Positions 17,678-26,686 of a DNA stretch of 64,000 bases are shown here, one piece after another; positions within the stretch are counted from its first letter, which is position 1, and the number at the start of each line of letters is the position of its first letter. The stretch is taken from NCBI GenBank assembly GCA_965200925.1, contig OZ241738.1, positions 3,162,001 to 3,226,000 on the forward strand, read 5' to 3'. The position numbers and the translations under genes are program-made. The notes below the pieces were generated by a model. That model saw only the letters and a list, made by a program, of their open reading frames with translations, did no database searches and was not told the DNA's origin. Source of the stretch: WTGU01 sp965200925. GTDB taxonomy: Bacteria; Pseudomonadota; Alphaproteobacteria; UBA828.

Positions 17678-18699
17678 TGCCCGATCCGCGCTTCTACGCC
17701 GCGGCGGGGCCGTTCACCCTGGCCGAGATCGCGGCGGCGGCGGCGGCGCGGTTGCCGGCCGGTGCCGACCCTTCGGCCAAGCTCCACGACGTGGCCCCGC
17801 TCGGGGCGGCCACCGCGCGGCATCTGAGCTTCCTCGACAACCGGAAATATCTCGATGCGTTCGTCGCGACCGGCGCCGGCGCCTGCATCGCGCCGGGCGC
17901 GCTTGCCCATCGCGCGCCGCCGGGCACGACGGTTCTGGCCAGCGACGCGCCTTACAAGGCCTACGCGCGGGCGGCGGCGCTCTTCCATCCCGTGGCGGTG
18001 CCGGAACCGGGCGTCCACCCGGCGGCGGTCGTCGATCCGGCGGCCCTTCTCGCCGAGGATTGCCGAATCGAAGCCGGGGCCGTGATCGCCGCCGATGCCC
18101 GCATCGGTACGCGCTGCCTCGTCGGCGCCAACGCCACCGTGGGGTTCGGCGTCGAGATCGGCGACGAGACGCGGATCGGCGCGGGCGCGTCGCTCAGCCA
18201 TTGCCTCGTCGGTGCGCGCGTCACGATCTACCCCGGCGCCCGCATCGGGCAGGACGGCTTCGGCTTCGCCCCCGATCCGCAAGGCCACGTGAAGATACCC
18301 CAGCTGGGCCGTGTCGTGATCGGGGACGACGTGGAGATCGGCGCCAACACCACCATCGATCGCGGGTCGGGCCCGGACACGGTGGTGGGCCAGGGCTGCC
18401 GGATCGACAATCTGGTTCAGATTGCGCACAACGTGCGCATCGGGCGCGGCTGCGTGATCGTGGCCCAGAGCGGCATCGCAGGCAGCACCGCCGTCGGCGA
18501 CTTCGTGCAGGTCGGCGGACAGGCGGGGCTGGTGGGCCATCTCACCATCGGCGCCGGCGCGCGCATCGCCGGCCAGTCCGGCGTGATCCGCGACATCGAG
18601 CCGGGCGCGACCTACGGCGGCACGCCCGCCGTCCCCATCCGTTCCTGGCACCGGCAGACGGCGGCCCTCGCGCGGCTGGCGAAAGGCGGGGCGGGATGA
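17677..18699 (+). CDS. lpxD: LpxD, UDP-3-O-(3-hydroxyacyl)glucosamine N-acyltransferase
   Basis: Third step of lipid A synthesis: adds a second hydroxyacyl chain to UDP-acyl-glucosamine. The 340-residue protein has the N-terminal uridine-binding domain (LSFLDNRKYL) and a left-handed beta helix of hexapeptide repeats from about residue 110. The catalytic His lies in DNLVQIAHNVRIG, preceded by GANTTIDRGS. Its start overlaps skp and its stop overlaps fabZ, so translation is coupled through the operon. Confidence 0.97.
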   Translation: MPDPRFYAAAGPFTLAEIAAAAAARLPAGADPSAKLHDVAPLGAATARHLSFLDNRKYLDAFVATGAGACIAPGALAHRAPPGTTVLASDAPYKAYARAAALFHPVAVPEPGVHPAAVVDPAALLAEDCRIEAGAVIAADARIGTRCLVGANATVGFGVEIGDETRIGAGASLSHCLVGARVTIYPGARIGQDGFGFAPDPQGHVKIPQLGRVVIGDDVEIGANTTIDRGSGPDTVVGQGCRIDNLVQIAHNVRIGRGCVIVAQSGIAGSTAVGDFVQVGGQAGLVGHLTIGAGARIAGQSGVIRDIEPGATYGGTPAVPIRSWHRQTAALARLAKGGAG

Positions 18700-19166
18700 A
18701 CGAGACTGACCGCCGCCCGGCCGTGGAGCGGCTGGACATCGAGGAGATCGTCAAGGCGATTCCCCATCGCTACCCCTTCCTGATGATCGACCGCGTGATC
18801 GACGTCGTTCCCGACGAAGGCGCCGTCGGCATCAAGAACGTGTCGATCAACGAGTCCTACTTCCAGGGCCACTTCCCACGCAGTCCAGTCATGCCGGGGG
18901 TGTTGATCATCGAATCGATGGCGCAGACCGCGGCCGTCCTCGTCGTTTCGACGCTGGGCCCGGCGATGGCCGGCAAGCTCGTCTATTTCATGGCGGTGGA
19001 CGCCTGCCGGTTCCGCCGGCCGGTGGTGCCCGGCGACCGGCTCTTCGTCCATGTGGCGAAGAAGCACCGCCGGCGCAACGTGTGGAAGTTCACGGCCGAT
19101 GCCAGGGTCGACGGCCAGCCCGTCGCGGAGGCCACCTATTCGGCGATGATCCTGGAAGACAGCTGA
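18696..19166 (+). CDS. fabZ: FabZ, 3-hydroxyacyl-[ACP] dehydratase
   Basis: A hot-dog-fold dehydratase of fatty acid elongation. The 156-residue protein has the typical PHRYPFLMIDRV segment with the catalytic His, and the GHFPRSPVMPGVLIIESMAQ block with the catalytic Glu. Its position between lpxD and lpxA is the standard arrangement; it balances use of hydroxyacyl-ACP between lipid A and phospholipid. ATG 18696 overlaps the lpxD stop by 4 nt. Confidence 0.98.
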   Translation: MNETDRRPAVERLDIEEIVKAIPHRYPFLMIDRVIDVVPDEGAVGIKNVSINESYFQGHFPRSPVMPGVLIIESMAQTAAVLVVSTLGPAMAGKLVYFMAVDACRFRRPVVPGDRLFVHVAKKHRRRNVWKFTADARVDGQPVAEATYSAMILEDS

Positions 19167-19167
19167 C

Positions 19168-19968
19168 GTGGCCTGCGTCCATTCGACCGCGATCGTCGAG
19201 CCGGGGGCCACGCTGGGCGAGGGCGTGTCCGTGGGCCCCTACTGCATCGTGGGCCCCGGCGTCGTCCTGGGCGAGCGGGTCCGCCTCGTGTCCCACGCCG
19301 TCGTCACCGGGCGCACGACGATCGGGCCGCGCACCGAGATCTATCCCTTCGCCTCGATCGGTCACAAGCCGCAACACGTCGCGTACCGGGACGAACCGTC
19401 GCGGCTCGAGGTCGGCGCGGACAACGTCATCCGCGAGCACGTCACCATGAGTCCTGGCACGGCGCACGGGCGCATGTTGACGCGGGTGGGCGACAACTGC
19501 CTGTTCATGATCGCGACTCATGTCGCCCACGATTGCGAGATCGGCGATCACGTCGTCATGGCCAACAACGCGACCCTGGGCGGGCATGTGACGGTCGGCG
19601 ACTGGGCGATTCTCGGCGGCCTCGCTGCGGTCCACCAGTTCGTCCGCATCGGGCGCCATGCCATCGTCGGCGGCATGTCCGGCGTCGAACGGGACGTGAT
19701 CCCCTACGGCTCGGCCGTGGGCGACCGCGCCCAGCTCGCCGGGCTCAATCTGGTCGGGCTGAAGCGGCGGGGTTTCGGAAGCCATGTTATCCACGACCTG
19801 CGGCGCGCCTTCCGCCTGCTCTTCGCGCGGGAGGGGACGATGGCCGAGCGGCTGGCCGACGTGACGGAGCTCTTCGCCGACAACGAGCCGGTCATGGACA
19901 TCGTGGATTTCATCCAGGCCGACAGCGATCGATCGATCTGCCGGCCCCGGGGCGATGGCGGCGGCTAA
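19168..19968 (+). CDS. lpxA: LpxA, UDP-N-acetylglucosamine acyltransferase
   Basis: First step of lipid A synthesis, acylating UDP-GlcNAc at O-3. The 266-residue protein is a hexapeptide-repeat beta helix (residues 1-180) with a C-terminal helical domain. The catalytic His is in THVAHDCEIGDHV, and the family motif HKPQHVAYRDEPS is present. The GTG start at 19168 is 2 nt after the fabZ stop. The gene overlaps lpxI by 14 nt. Confidence 0.97.
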   Translation: MACVHSTAIVEPGATLGEGVSVGPYCIVGPGVVLGERVRLVSHAVVTGRTTIGPRTEIYPFASIGHKPQHVAYRDEPSRLEVGADNVIREHVTMSPGTAHGRMLTRVGDNCLFMIATHVAHDCEIGDHVVMANNATLGGHVTVGDWAILGGLAAVHQFVRIGRHAIVGGMSGVERDVIPYGSAVGDRAQLAGLNLVGLKRRGFGSHVIHDLRRAFRLLFAREGTMAERLADVTELFADNEPVMDIVDFIQADSDRSICRPRGDGGG

Positions 19969-20773
19969 GCTCGGGATCGTCGCCGGCGGCGGGCCGCTCC
20001 CCGGCCTCATCGCGCGTGCCTGCCGCGGCACCGGCCGGGAGGTCATGATCGTCGCCTTCGAGGGGGAGACGGACCCGGAGACCTGCGCCGGCCTGCCGCA
20101 CCGGTGGCTCCGCATGGGCGCGGTCGGCGCGCTGCTCGATACGCTGAAGCAGGCAGGCTGCCGCGAGGTGGTGCTCGCCGGTCCGGTCCACCGGCCTTCC
20201 CTTTCGGCCATCCGGCCGGATTTGCGCGGGATGCGCCTGATGGGGCGTATCGCGGCGGCACTGGGCAAGGGCGACGATGCCCTCCTCTCCCTGGTGGTGG
20301 AGGAACTGGAGGGCGAAGGCTTCACGGTGGTCGGCGCCGACGACGTGCTCGCCGAGCTGCGCGCGCCGCCCGGCATCATGGGCCGTCACGCGCCCGACGC
20401 GGAGGCGCGGCGGGACATCGCCATCGGCGTCGAGGCCGCCCGCGCCCTGGGCGCCCAGGACGTGGGCCAAGCCGTCGTCGTGCAGGAAGGGGCGGTGATC
20501 GGCGTCGAAGCGGCCGAGGGGACGGACGGGCTCATCGCGCGCTGCGCGTCCCTGCAACGGCCGGGGCCCGGCGGCGTCCTCGTCAAGATGAAAAAACCCC
20601 GGCAGGAGCGCCGGGCGGACCTGCCGACCATCGGCCCGGACACCATCGACGGGGCGGCCCGGGCGGGTCTCCGCGGCGTGGCCGTCGAGGCCGGCGAGAC
20701 CTTGATCCTCGAGCGTGGCGAGACGGTCGCGCGGGCGGACGCGCGCGGGGTTTTCCTGGTCGGCGTGGGCTGA
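19955..20773 (+). CDS. lpxI: LpxI, UDP-2,3-diacylglucosamine diphosphatase
   Basis: Fourth step of lipid A synthesis, replacing LpxH in alphaproteobacteria. The 272-residue protein starts KLGIVAGGGPLPGLIA and holds KGDDALLSLVV and the C-terminal PTIGPDTIDGAARAGLRGVAVEAG, all characteristic of the family (formerly DUF1009). Between lpxA (14-nt overlap) and lpxB (2-nt gap), which is its usual position. Its presence supports the alphaproteobacterial assignment. Confidence 0.95.
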   Translation: MAAAKLGIVAGGGPLPGLIARACRGTGREVMIVAFEGETDPETCAGLPHRWLRMGAVGALLDTLKQAGCREVVLAGPVHRPSLSAIRPDLRGMRLMGRIAAALGKGDDALLSLVVEELEGEGFTVVGADDVLAELRAPPGIMGRHAPDAEARRDIAIGVEAARALGAQDVGQAVVVQEGAVIGVEAAEGTDGLIARCASLQRPGPGGVLVKMKKPRQERRADLPTIGPDTIDGAARAGLRGVAVEAGETLILERGETVARADARGVFLVGVG

Positions 20774-20775
20774 CG

Positions 20776-21951
20776 GTGCGGCGGGGCCGGGCCGGGCCGC
20801 TGGTTTTCCTGATCGCGGGAGAATCCTCCGGCGATCTCATCGCCTCCCGGCTGATGGCGGCGCTTGCCCGGCGCACCGGCGGCGCCGTCCGTTTCGCCGG
20901 GGTCGGCGGGCCGCTCATGGCGGAACGCGGGCTGGAGAGCCTGTTTCCCTATTCCGAGCTGTCGCTCATGGGCTTCCTCGAGGTGGCGTCGCGCGCGCCG
21001 CGCCTGTTGCGGCGCATCCGTGCCGCCGCGCATGCCGCGCGGCGGGCGCGCCCGGCGGCGCTGGTCACGGTGGACGCGCCCGAGTTCAACCTGCGGGTGG
21101 CGCGGCGTCTGGCCGGGGCGGACTTCCCCCTGGTTCACTACGTGGCGCCGACGGTCTGGGCCTACCGGGCGGGGCGCGCGGCACGGATGGCGCGCTATCT
21201 CGACCATGTGCTGTGCCTCTATCCGTTCGAGCCGCCCTGTTTCGAGGCGGTGGGCCTGGGCAGCAGTTTCGTCGGCCACCCGTTGGTCGAGGAGCCGATC
21301 GCCGCTGCCGATGGCCCCGGTTTTCGCGCACGCCACGGCATGTCACCCGGCGGGACGGTGCTCTGCGCCTTGCCCGGCAGCCGCGTCGGCGAGCTGCGCC
21401 GGCACCTGCCGGTGTTCGGCGCGACGATCCGGGCGCTGGCGGGGCGTTTCCCAGGCCTTCGCGTGGTCGTCCCGACGCCGCCGCCGCACGGCGCGGCCGT
21501 GCGCGCGGCCGCCGGCTCCTGGGCGGTGCCGGCGACGGTGGTCGAGGGCACGGCGGAGAAATACGCGGCCTTCTCGGCGAGCGACGCGGCGCTGGCGGCC
21601 TCCGGGACGGCGACGCTGGAGCTGGCGTTGGCGGGTGTGCCCATGGTCGTGTGCTATCGGGCGGACCGCTTGACGGCGGCCATCGCGCGGCGGGTGCTGC
21701 GGGTGCCGCATATCGCGATGCCGAACATCATCGCCGGGCGCCGCGCGGCGCCGGAATTCGTGCAGCGCGACTGTACGGCCGAGCGCCTGGCGCCCGCGCT
21801 CGAGCGCCTCCTCCGCGACGACGCCCTTCGCCGCGACCAGATGCGAAGTTTCCACCGAGTCGCCGCCCGTCTGGGCCGCGGCGGCCCCCCGCCCAGTACC
21901 CGCGCCGCCGCCGCCATCCTCAGCCTGATCGACGCGCCGCCGCACCCATGA
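20776..21951 (+). CDS. lpxB: LpxB, lipid A disaccharide synthase
   Basis: A GT19 glycosyltransferase that joins UDP-2,3-diacylglucosamine and lipid X. The 391-residue protein shows LIAGESSGDLIASRLM at the start, APTVWAYRAGRA and the GT-B C-terminal half with LPGSRVGELRRHLP and ASGTATLELALAGVPMVVCY. GTG 20776 is the most likely start, 2 nt after the lpxI stop. It is the last gene of the envelope operon and converges on rnr with only 10 bp between stops. Confidence 0.96.
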   Translation: MRRGRAGPLVFLIAGESSGDLIASRLMAALARRTGGAVRFAGVGGPLMAERGLESLFPYSELSLMGFLEVASRAPRLLRRIRAAAHAARRARPAALVTVDAPEFNLRVARRLAGADFPLVHYVAPTVWAYRAGRAARMARYLDHVLCLYPFEPPCFEAVGLGSSFVGHPLVEEPIAAADGPGFRARHGMSPGGTVLCALPGSRVGELRRHLPVFGATIRALAGRFPGLRVVVPTPPPHGAAVRAAAGSWAVPATVVEGTAEKYAAFSASDAALAASGTATLELALAGVPMVVCYRADRLTAAIARRVLRVPHIAMPNIIAGRRAAPEFVQRDCTAERLAPALERLLRDDALRRDQMRSFHRVAARLGRGGPPPSTRAAAAILSLIDAPPHP

Positions 21952-21961
21952 CGGGGTGCCG

Positions 21962-23986
21962 TCAGGCCGGGCGGCGGCCGCGGCGGCGCGGGCCGGCGGG
22001 CCACGCCGCGCCGTCCGCGGCGAGCAGCGAGAAGGTCAGGCCGCCGGCCACGGGGTCGGCTTCCCGCAAGGCCACACGCACGGGATCGCCCAGGCGGAGC
22101 GTCTGCCCGCCCGTCTCCAGCGTGAGCCGGCGCGAATCGAAACGCGGGCGGGCGGTGCCGAGCGCGCGGCCGGGAACCAAGCCCTCGGCGCCGCTCCCGT
22201 CGAGGCGCACGAATACGCCGAAGCGCGTCACCGCGACGATCCGCCCGTCGAATTCGGCGCCGACCCGATCCGAGAGCCAGGCGGCGGCGTAGCGGTCGCC
22301 GGCGTCACGCTCGGCCGCCTGCGCGCGCCGCTCGGTGGCCGAGAGATGCGCGCCGAGCCCCGCGAGGTCGCCCCGCTCGTCGCTCGCCATGCCGCCGGGA
22401 CCGAGAGCGAACGCCGCGATCAGCGCGCGGTGGACGAGGAGGTCGGCATAGCGGCGGATCGGCGACGTGAAGTGCGCGTAGCGCGCGAGCCCGAGCCCGA
22501 AATGGCCGATATTGTCCGGGCTGTACGCGGCCTGCGCCTGGCTGCGCAGCACCATCAGGCTGCCGATGTCGGCATGCCGCGTCGGCGCCAGCGCGGCCAG
22601 GACGTCGTTGAAGGCGGCGGCGTGAATCGCGTGTCGCCGCGGCAGCGCGATGCCGATGCCGTCGAGGAAGCCGCGGAGCGCTTCCAGCTTCGCCATCTCC
22701 GGTCGGTCGTGGACGCGGTACATGCAGGGCGTCCGCGCGGTTTCGAGCGCGGCGGCCGCGGCCACGTTCGCGGCGATCATCAACTCCTCGATCAGGCGGT
22801 GGCTTTCATAGCGGGGGGCGAACCCGATACGCGCCACCTTGCCGTCCGCCGCGAGCGTGACCGCGCGTTCCGGCAGGTCGAGATCGAGCGCGCCGCGCCT
22901 CTCCCGCGCCGCCCGCAGGGCGTGGTAGGCATCGTAGAGCGGCGGCAGCGCCTGCCGGACCGGGGCCGGGAGGCCGCTGCCGGTGCGCCCGTCGGCCACG
23001 GCCTGCGCGTCATCGTAGGTGAGCCGCGCCGCCGAACGCATGAGCGCGCGGTCGAACCGCCAGTCGCGCAAGATGCCGTCGGCGCCGATCCGCAGATGCG
23101 CGGCGAGGCAGGCGCGCTCGGCGCCCGGCTTCAGCGAGCAGAGGTCGGTCGAGAGCGCCGCCGGCAACATCGGCACGACGCGATCGGGGAAGTAGGCGGA
23201 GTTGCCGCGTTCCCGCGCCGCGCGGTCGAGCGCGCTGCCGGGCCGGACGAAATATGCCACGTCGGCGATCGCCACGACGGCGCGCCACCCGCCCGCATTG
23301 TCCGGTGCGGGGTCGGGCGTGGCCCAGACCGCGTCGTCGAAATCGCGCGCGTCCGCGCCGTCGATCGTGACGAGGGGGAGGGCGCGAAGGTCGGCCCGCC
23401 CGTCTGGACCCGGCGCTTCGAGTCGGTCCGCCTCCGCCAGCGCCTCCGGGGGGAAGCGGTCCGGCAGGCCGTGGTCGCGGATCGCGAGCAGGCTGATCGC
23501 GCCCGGCGATTCCATTGCGCCCAGCCGCTCCACCACCCGGGCGGCGGGCGGGCCCCGGCGGCGCTCACCCCGGGATTCGCCCATCACGAGTTCACCGGAC
23601 CGGGCGCCGGCCGTGTCCTCCGCCCCGACTGGGAAGTCACGGCGCGCCCGGCGATCGGCCGGGCGGATGAAGCCCCCGCCCCGGTCGTCGGCGTGGAAGA
23701 GGCCGAGCACCCGCCGCGGGCCCGAATCGAGCAGGCGCATGGGTTGGCCGCTGTAGCTGCCGTCCGGCTCGCGCCGCAGCCGGGCCAGGATGCGGTCGCC
23801 GACGCCGGGCGCAGGCGCGCCCGGCCGCCCCCGCCCGAGGGCGATCCGGGGCGGCGGGGCGGAGTCATCCCACTGCGCGGGGCGGGCTTGCGGCGTGCCG
23901 TCCGCGTCGAGCGCCAGCACCTCCAGCACCATGACCGGGCGCAGGCGCCCACCCGGCCGCTCGCGCCCCCGTGGGCGACCTTTCAC
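21962..23986 (-). CDS. rnr: Ribonuclease R (RNB family), short at the N-terminus
   Basis: A processive 3'-5' exoribonuclease. The 674-residue protein has a cold-shock-like region (about 60-130), the RNB catalytic core (about 195-520; TIDGADARDFDDAVWA gives the metal-binding Asp residues) and a C-terminal S1 domain (about 580-650) ending in a basic tail. Typical RNase R is 70-100 residues longer and has an N-terminal winged helix. Here the only in-frame start is GTG 23986, and upstream in-frame sequence back into topA has no start and no winged-helix signature. The N-terminal domain therefore appears lost. Gene order topA-rnr is usual for the class. Confidence 0.92.
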   Translation of the reverse strand: MKGRPRGRERPGGRLRPVMVLEVLALDADGTPQARPAQWDDSAPPPRIALGRGRPGAPAPGVGDRILARLRREPDGSYSGQPMRLLDSGPRRVLGLFHADDRGGGFIRPADRRARRDFPVGAEDTAGARSGELVMGESRGERRRGPPAARVVERLGAMESPGAISLLAIRDHGLPDRFPPEALAEADRLEAPGPDGRADLRALPLVTIDGADARDFDDAVWATPDPAPDNAGGWRAVVAIADVAYFVRPGSALDRAARERGNSAYFPDRVVPMLPAALSTDLCSLKPGAERACLAAHLRIGADGILRDWRFDRALMRSAARLTYDDAQAVADGRTGSGLPAPVRQALPPLYDAYHALRAARERRGALDLDLPERAVTLAADGKVARIGFAPRYESHRLIEELMIAANVAAAAALETARTPCMYRVHDRPEMAKLEALRGFLDGIGIALPRRHAIHAAAFNDVLAALAPTRHADIGSLMVLRSQAQAAYSPDNIGHFGLGLARYAHFTSPIRRYADLLVHRALIAAFALGPGGMASDERGDLAGLGAHLSATERRAQAAERDAGDRYAAAWLSDRVGAEFDGRIVAVTRFGVFVRLDGSGAEGLVPGRALGTARPRFDSRRLTLETGGQTLRLGDPVRVALREADPVAGGLTFSLLAADGAAWPAGPRRRGRRPA

Positions 23987-24029
23987 GATGACGGGAGCGC
24001 CGCCGCGCGCCGGCGTCCGCCGGTACCCG

Positions 24030-26660
24030 TCAGGGAGCGTCGGCGGCGGGATCCGTCTCCCCCCGCGCGGGCGTGCGCCGTGCGGGCGTGCGCCGCGCCG
24101 ACGTGGGTTTCGCCTTCGCTCCCTTCGCCCGGCCGCCGGTCCCGGCGCTCTTTCCGCGCCGGGCGGTCTTCTTCTTTCCCGTGCTCCCCTTCTCGGCGAG
24201 CAAGGCGAGGGCGCTCTCCAGGGTCACCGCCTCCGGGGCCGTCTCCCTCGGCAGGGACGCGCGCGTCCGCCGGTGCGCCACATAGGGCCCGTACCGGCCT
24301 TCGAGGACGCGCACCGGCTCGCCGCTCGCGGGATGGGCGCCGAGCTCCCGAAGCACTTGCGCGCCGCGGCTCTTCTTGTCGCCGATCAGCACGACCGCCC
24401 GGTTCAGGCCGACGGTGAGCACGTTCTCGTCGCGCGGCAGGGAGGCATAGGCGCCGTCGTGGTGGACGTAGGGGCCGAAGCGGCCGAGCCCGGCGGTGAT
24501 GGGTTTGCCGGTTTCGGGATGCGGCCCGATCTCCCGCGGCAGGGAGAGCAATCCGAGAGCCGTCTCGAGATCCACCGAGTCCGGCGCCAGGTCTTTCGGC
24601 AGCGATGCGCGCTTCGGCTTGTCCTCGTCCGCCCCGGCTGCGCGCTCGACGTAGAACCCGTAAGGCCCGCGCTTCAGCACCACCGGCAGGTCGGTCGCCG
24701 CGTCCCGGCCGAGCGCGCGGGGCTCCGAGGCGCCGTCGGAATCGTCGGCCAGCGGGCGGGTGTAGCGGCAGGAGGGGTAGTCCGCGCAGCCGATGAACGG
24801 GCCGTGCCGCCCGAGCTTCAGGCCGAGCCGCCCGCGCCCGCAGGATGGACAGGCGCGCGCATCCCCGCCCTCTTCGCCGGCCGGGAAGAGATGCGCGCTC
24901 AACGCCTCGTCGAGCGCGTCGAGGACGTTCTTGACCCGAAGCTCGCTGGTCTCCGCGACTGCGCCGGCGAAATCGCGCCAGAAATCGGCCAGCACCTGTC
25001 GCCAGTCGACCCGCCCGGCGGAAACCGCGTCCAGCTGGTCTTCGAGCGCGGCCGTGAAGTCGTATTCGACGTAGCGGCGGAAGAAGTTCTCGAGGAAGGC
25101 CGTGACGATGCGCCCGCGATCTTCCGGTACGAAGCGCCGTTTCTCCAGCCGCACGTAGTTGCGGTCCTGAAGCACGGAGAGGATCGCGGCGTAGGTCGAC
25201 GGGCGGCCGATGCCGAGCTCTTCCAGGCGCTTGACGAGGCTCGCCTCTGAGAAGCGCGGCGGCGGTTCGGTGAAGTGCTGGTCGGGTCTGGCCTCGATCA
25301 GCGCCATCGGCTCGCCCGCCGCGAGCGGCGGCAGCCTGCGCTCGTCCTCGCCTTCGCCGTCGGTGTCGTCGCGGCCCTCCCGATAGACGCGCAGATAACC
25401 GTCGAAGGCGGTGGTAGAGCCGGTGGCGCGCAAGCCGACGCGGCCGTCGGCGGACTCGATGTTCACCGTCACCCGGTCGATCTCGGCACTCGCCATCTGG
25501 CTCGCGACGGCGCGTTTCCACACCAGCGCATAGAGCCGCGCCTGGTCCTTGTCCAGCGCGCCGGCGAGCGCTTCGGGCGTGCGGGCAGGGTCGGTGGGTC
25601 GGATCGCCTCGTGCGCCTCCTGCGCGTTCTTCGCCTTCGTCCGGTAGGCCCGGGGCTTCTCCGGCAGGTAGGCGTCGCCGTAGCGGCGCCCGATGGCCTG
25701 CCGTATCCGCCCGATCGCCTCGCCCGCGATCTGCACGCCGTCGGTCCGCATATAGGTGATGAGGCCTTGCCGCTCGCCCTTCACCTCGATGCCTTCGTAG
25801 AGCTGCTGGGCGATCCGCATGGTCCGCCGGGCGGCGAGGCCCAGCTTGCGCGAGGCCTCCTGCTGCAAGGTCGAGGTGGTGAACGGCGGTTGCGGGCTGC
25901 GCTTGATCCGCTTGGGCTCGACGGTCGCCACCCGATACCGGCCGGCCCGTATCGCGGCGACGGCCCGCGCCGCCGCCGCCTCGTCGCCGAGCGCGAACTT
26001 GTCCAGCTTCTCGCCATCGAGGGCCGCGAGCCGCGCGGCGACGCGCTCGCCCCTCGGCGTGTCGAGGTCCACGTCGATCGACCAGTATTCGCGGGGCTTG
26101 AAGGCCTCGATCTCCACTTCGCGTTCGCAGACCAGCCGCAGCGCGACCGATTGCACCCGCCCGGCCGAGCGGGCGCCGGGGAGCTTGCGCCACAGCACCG
26201 GCGAGAGCGTGAACCCCACCAGATAGTCGAGGGCGCGGCGCGCCTTGTAGGCGTCGATAAGGTTGTCGTCGAGGTCGCGAGGGGCGGCCATCGCGTCCAG
26301 CACCGCGCGCCTGGTGACTTCGGAGAAGACGACCCGCTTGACGACGATTCCGTCCAGCAGGCCGCGCCGCTTCAGCTCGTCCAGGACATGCCACGAGATC
26401 GCCTCGCCTTCGCGGTCCGGGTCGGTCGCGAGGATGAGGCGCTCGGCGCCGCGCAGGGCTTCGCCGATCGCGCGGATGTAGCGCTCGGCGCCCTCGCCGA
26501 TCTCCCAGTCCATGGCGAAGGAATCGTCAGGGCGGACGGAACCGTCCTTCGGTGGCAGGTCGCGGACGTGCCCGTAGGAGGCCACGACCGCGTAGCCCGA
26601 TCCGAGATACCTGTTGAGGGTCGACGCCTTGGTGGGCGATTCGACGACGACGACTTCCAT
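24030..26660 (-). CDS. topA: DNA topoisomerase I (type IA)
   Basis: Relaxes negative supercoils. The 876-residue protein has the Toprim domain starting VVVESPTKASTLNRYL with the acidic triad region ATDPDREGE, the catalytic Tyr in LITYMRTDG (about residue 300), one clear four-Cys zinc finger (CPSC ... CADYPSC, about 585-610), then three Cys-less topoisomerase C-terminal repeats (GPYGFYVE, GRFGPYVHH, GRYGPYVAH) and a Lys/Arg-rich tail. Start ATG 26660 (MEVVVVESP) is conserved; a longer reading frame extends into dprA but is unconserved. Confidence 0.97.
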   Translation of the reverse strand: MEVVVVESPTKASTLNRYLGSGYAVVASYGHVRDLPPKDGSVRPDDSFAMDWEIGEGAERYIRAIGEALRGAERLILATDPDREGEAISWHVLDELKRRGLLDGIVVKRVVFSEVTRRAVLDAMAAPRDLDDNLIDAYKARRALDYLVGFTLSPVLWRKLPGARSAGRVQSVALRLVCEREVEIEAFKPREYWSIDVDLDTPRGERVAARLAALDGEKLDKFALGDEAAAARAVAAIRAGRYRVATVEPKRIKRSPQPPFTTSTLQQEASRKLGLAARRTMRIAQQLYEGIEVKGERQGLITYMRTDGVQIAGEAIGRIRQAIGRRYGDAYLPEKPRAYRTKAKNAQEAHEAIRPTDPARTPEALAGALDKDQARLYALVWKRAVASQMASAEIDRVTVNIESADGRVGLRATGSTTAFDGYLRVYREGRDDTDGEGEDERRLPPLAAGEPMALIEARPDQHFTEPPPRFSEASLVKRLEELGIGRPSTYAAILSVLQDRNYVRLEKRRFVPEDRGRIVTAFLENFFRRYVEYDFTAALEDQLDAVSAGRVDWRQVLADFWRDFAGAVAETSELRVKNVLDALDEALSAHLFPAGEEGGDARACPSCGRGRLGLKLGRHGPFIGCADYPSCRYTRPLADDSDGASEPRALGRDAATDLPVVLKRGPYGFYVERAAGADEDKPKRASLPKDLAPDSVDLETALGLLSLPREIGPHPETGKPITAGLGRFGPYVHHDGAYASLPRDENVLTVGLNRAVVLIGDKKSRGAQVLRELGAHPASGEPVRVLEGRYGPYVAHRRTRASLPRETAPEAVTLESALALLAEKGSTGKKKTARRGKSAGTGGRAKGAKAKPTSARRTPARRTPARGETDPAADAP

Positions 26661-26686
26661 GCTGCAACGATCGCTGGCGGCGCCGG

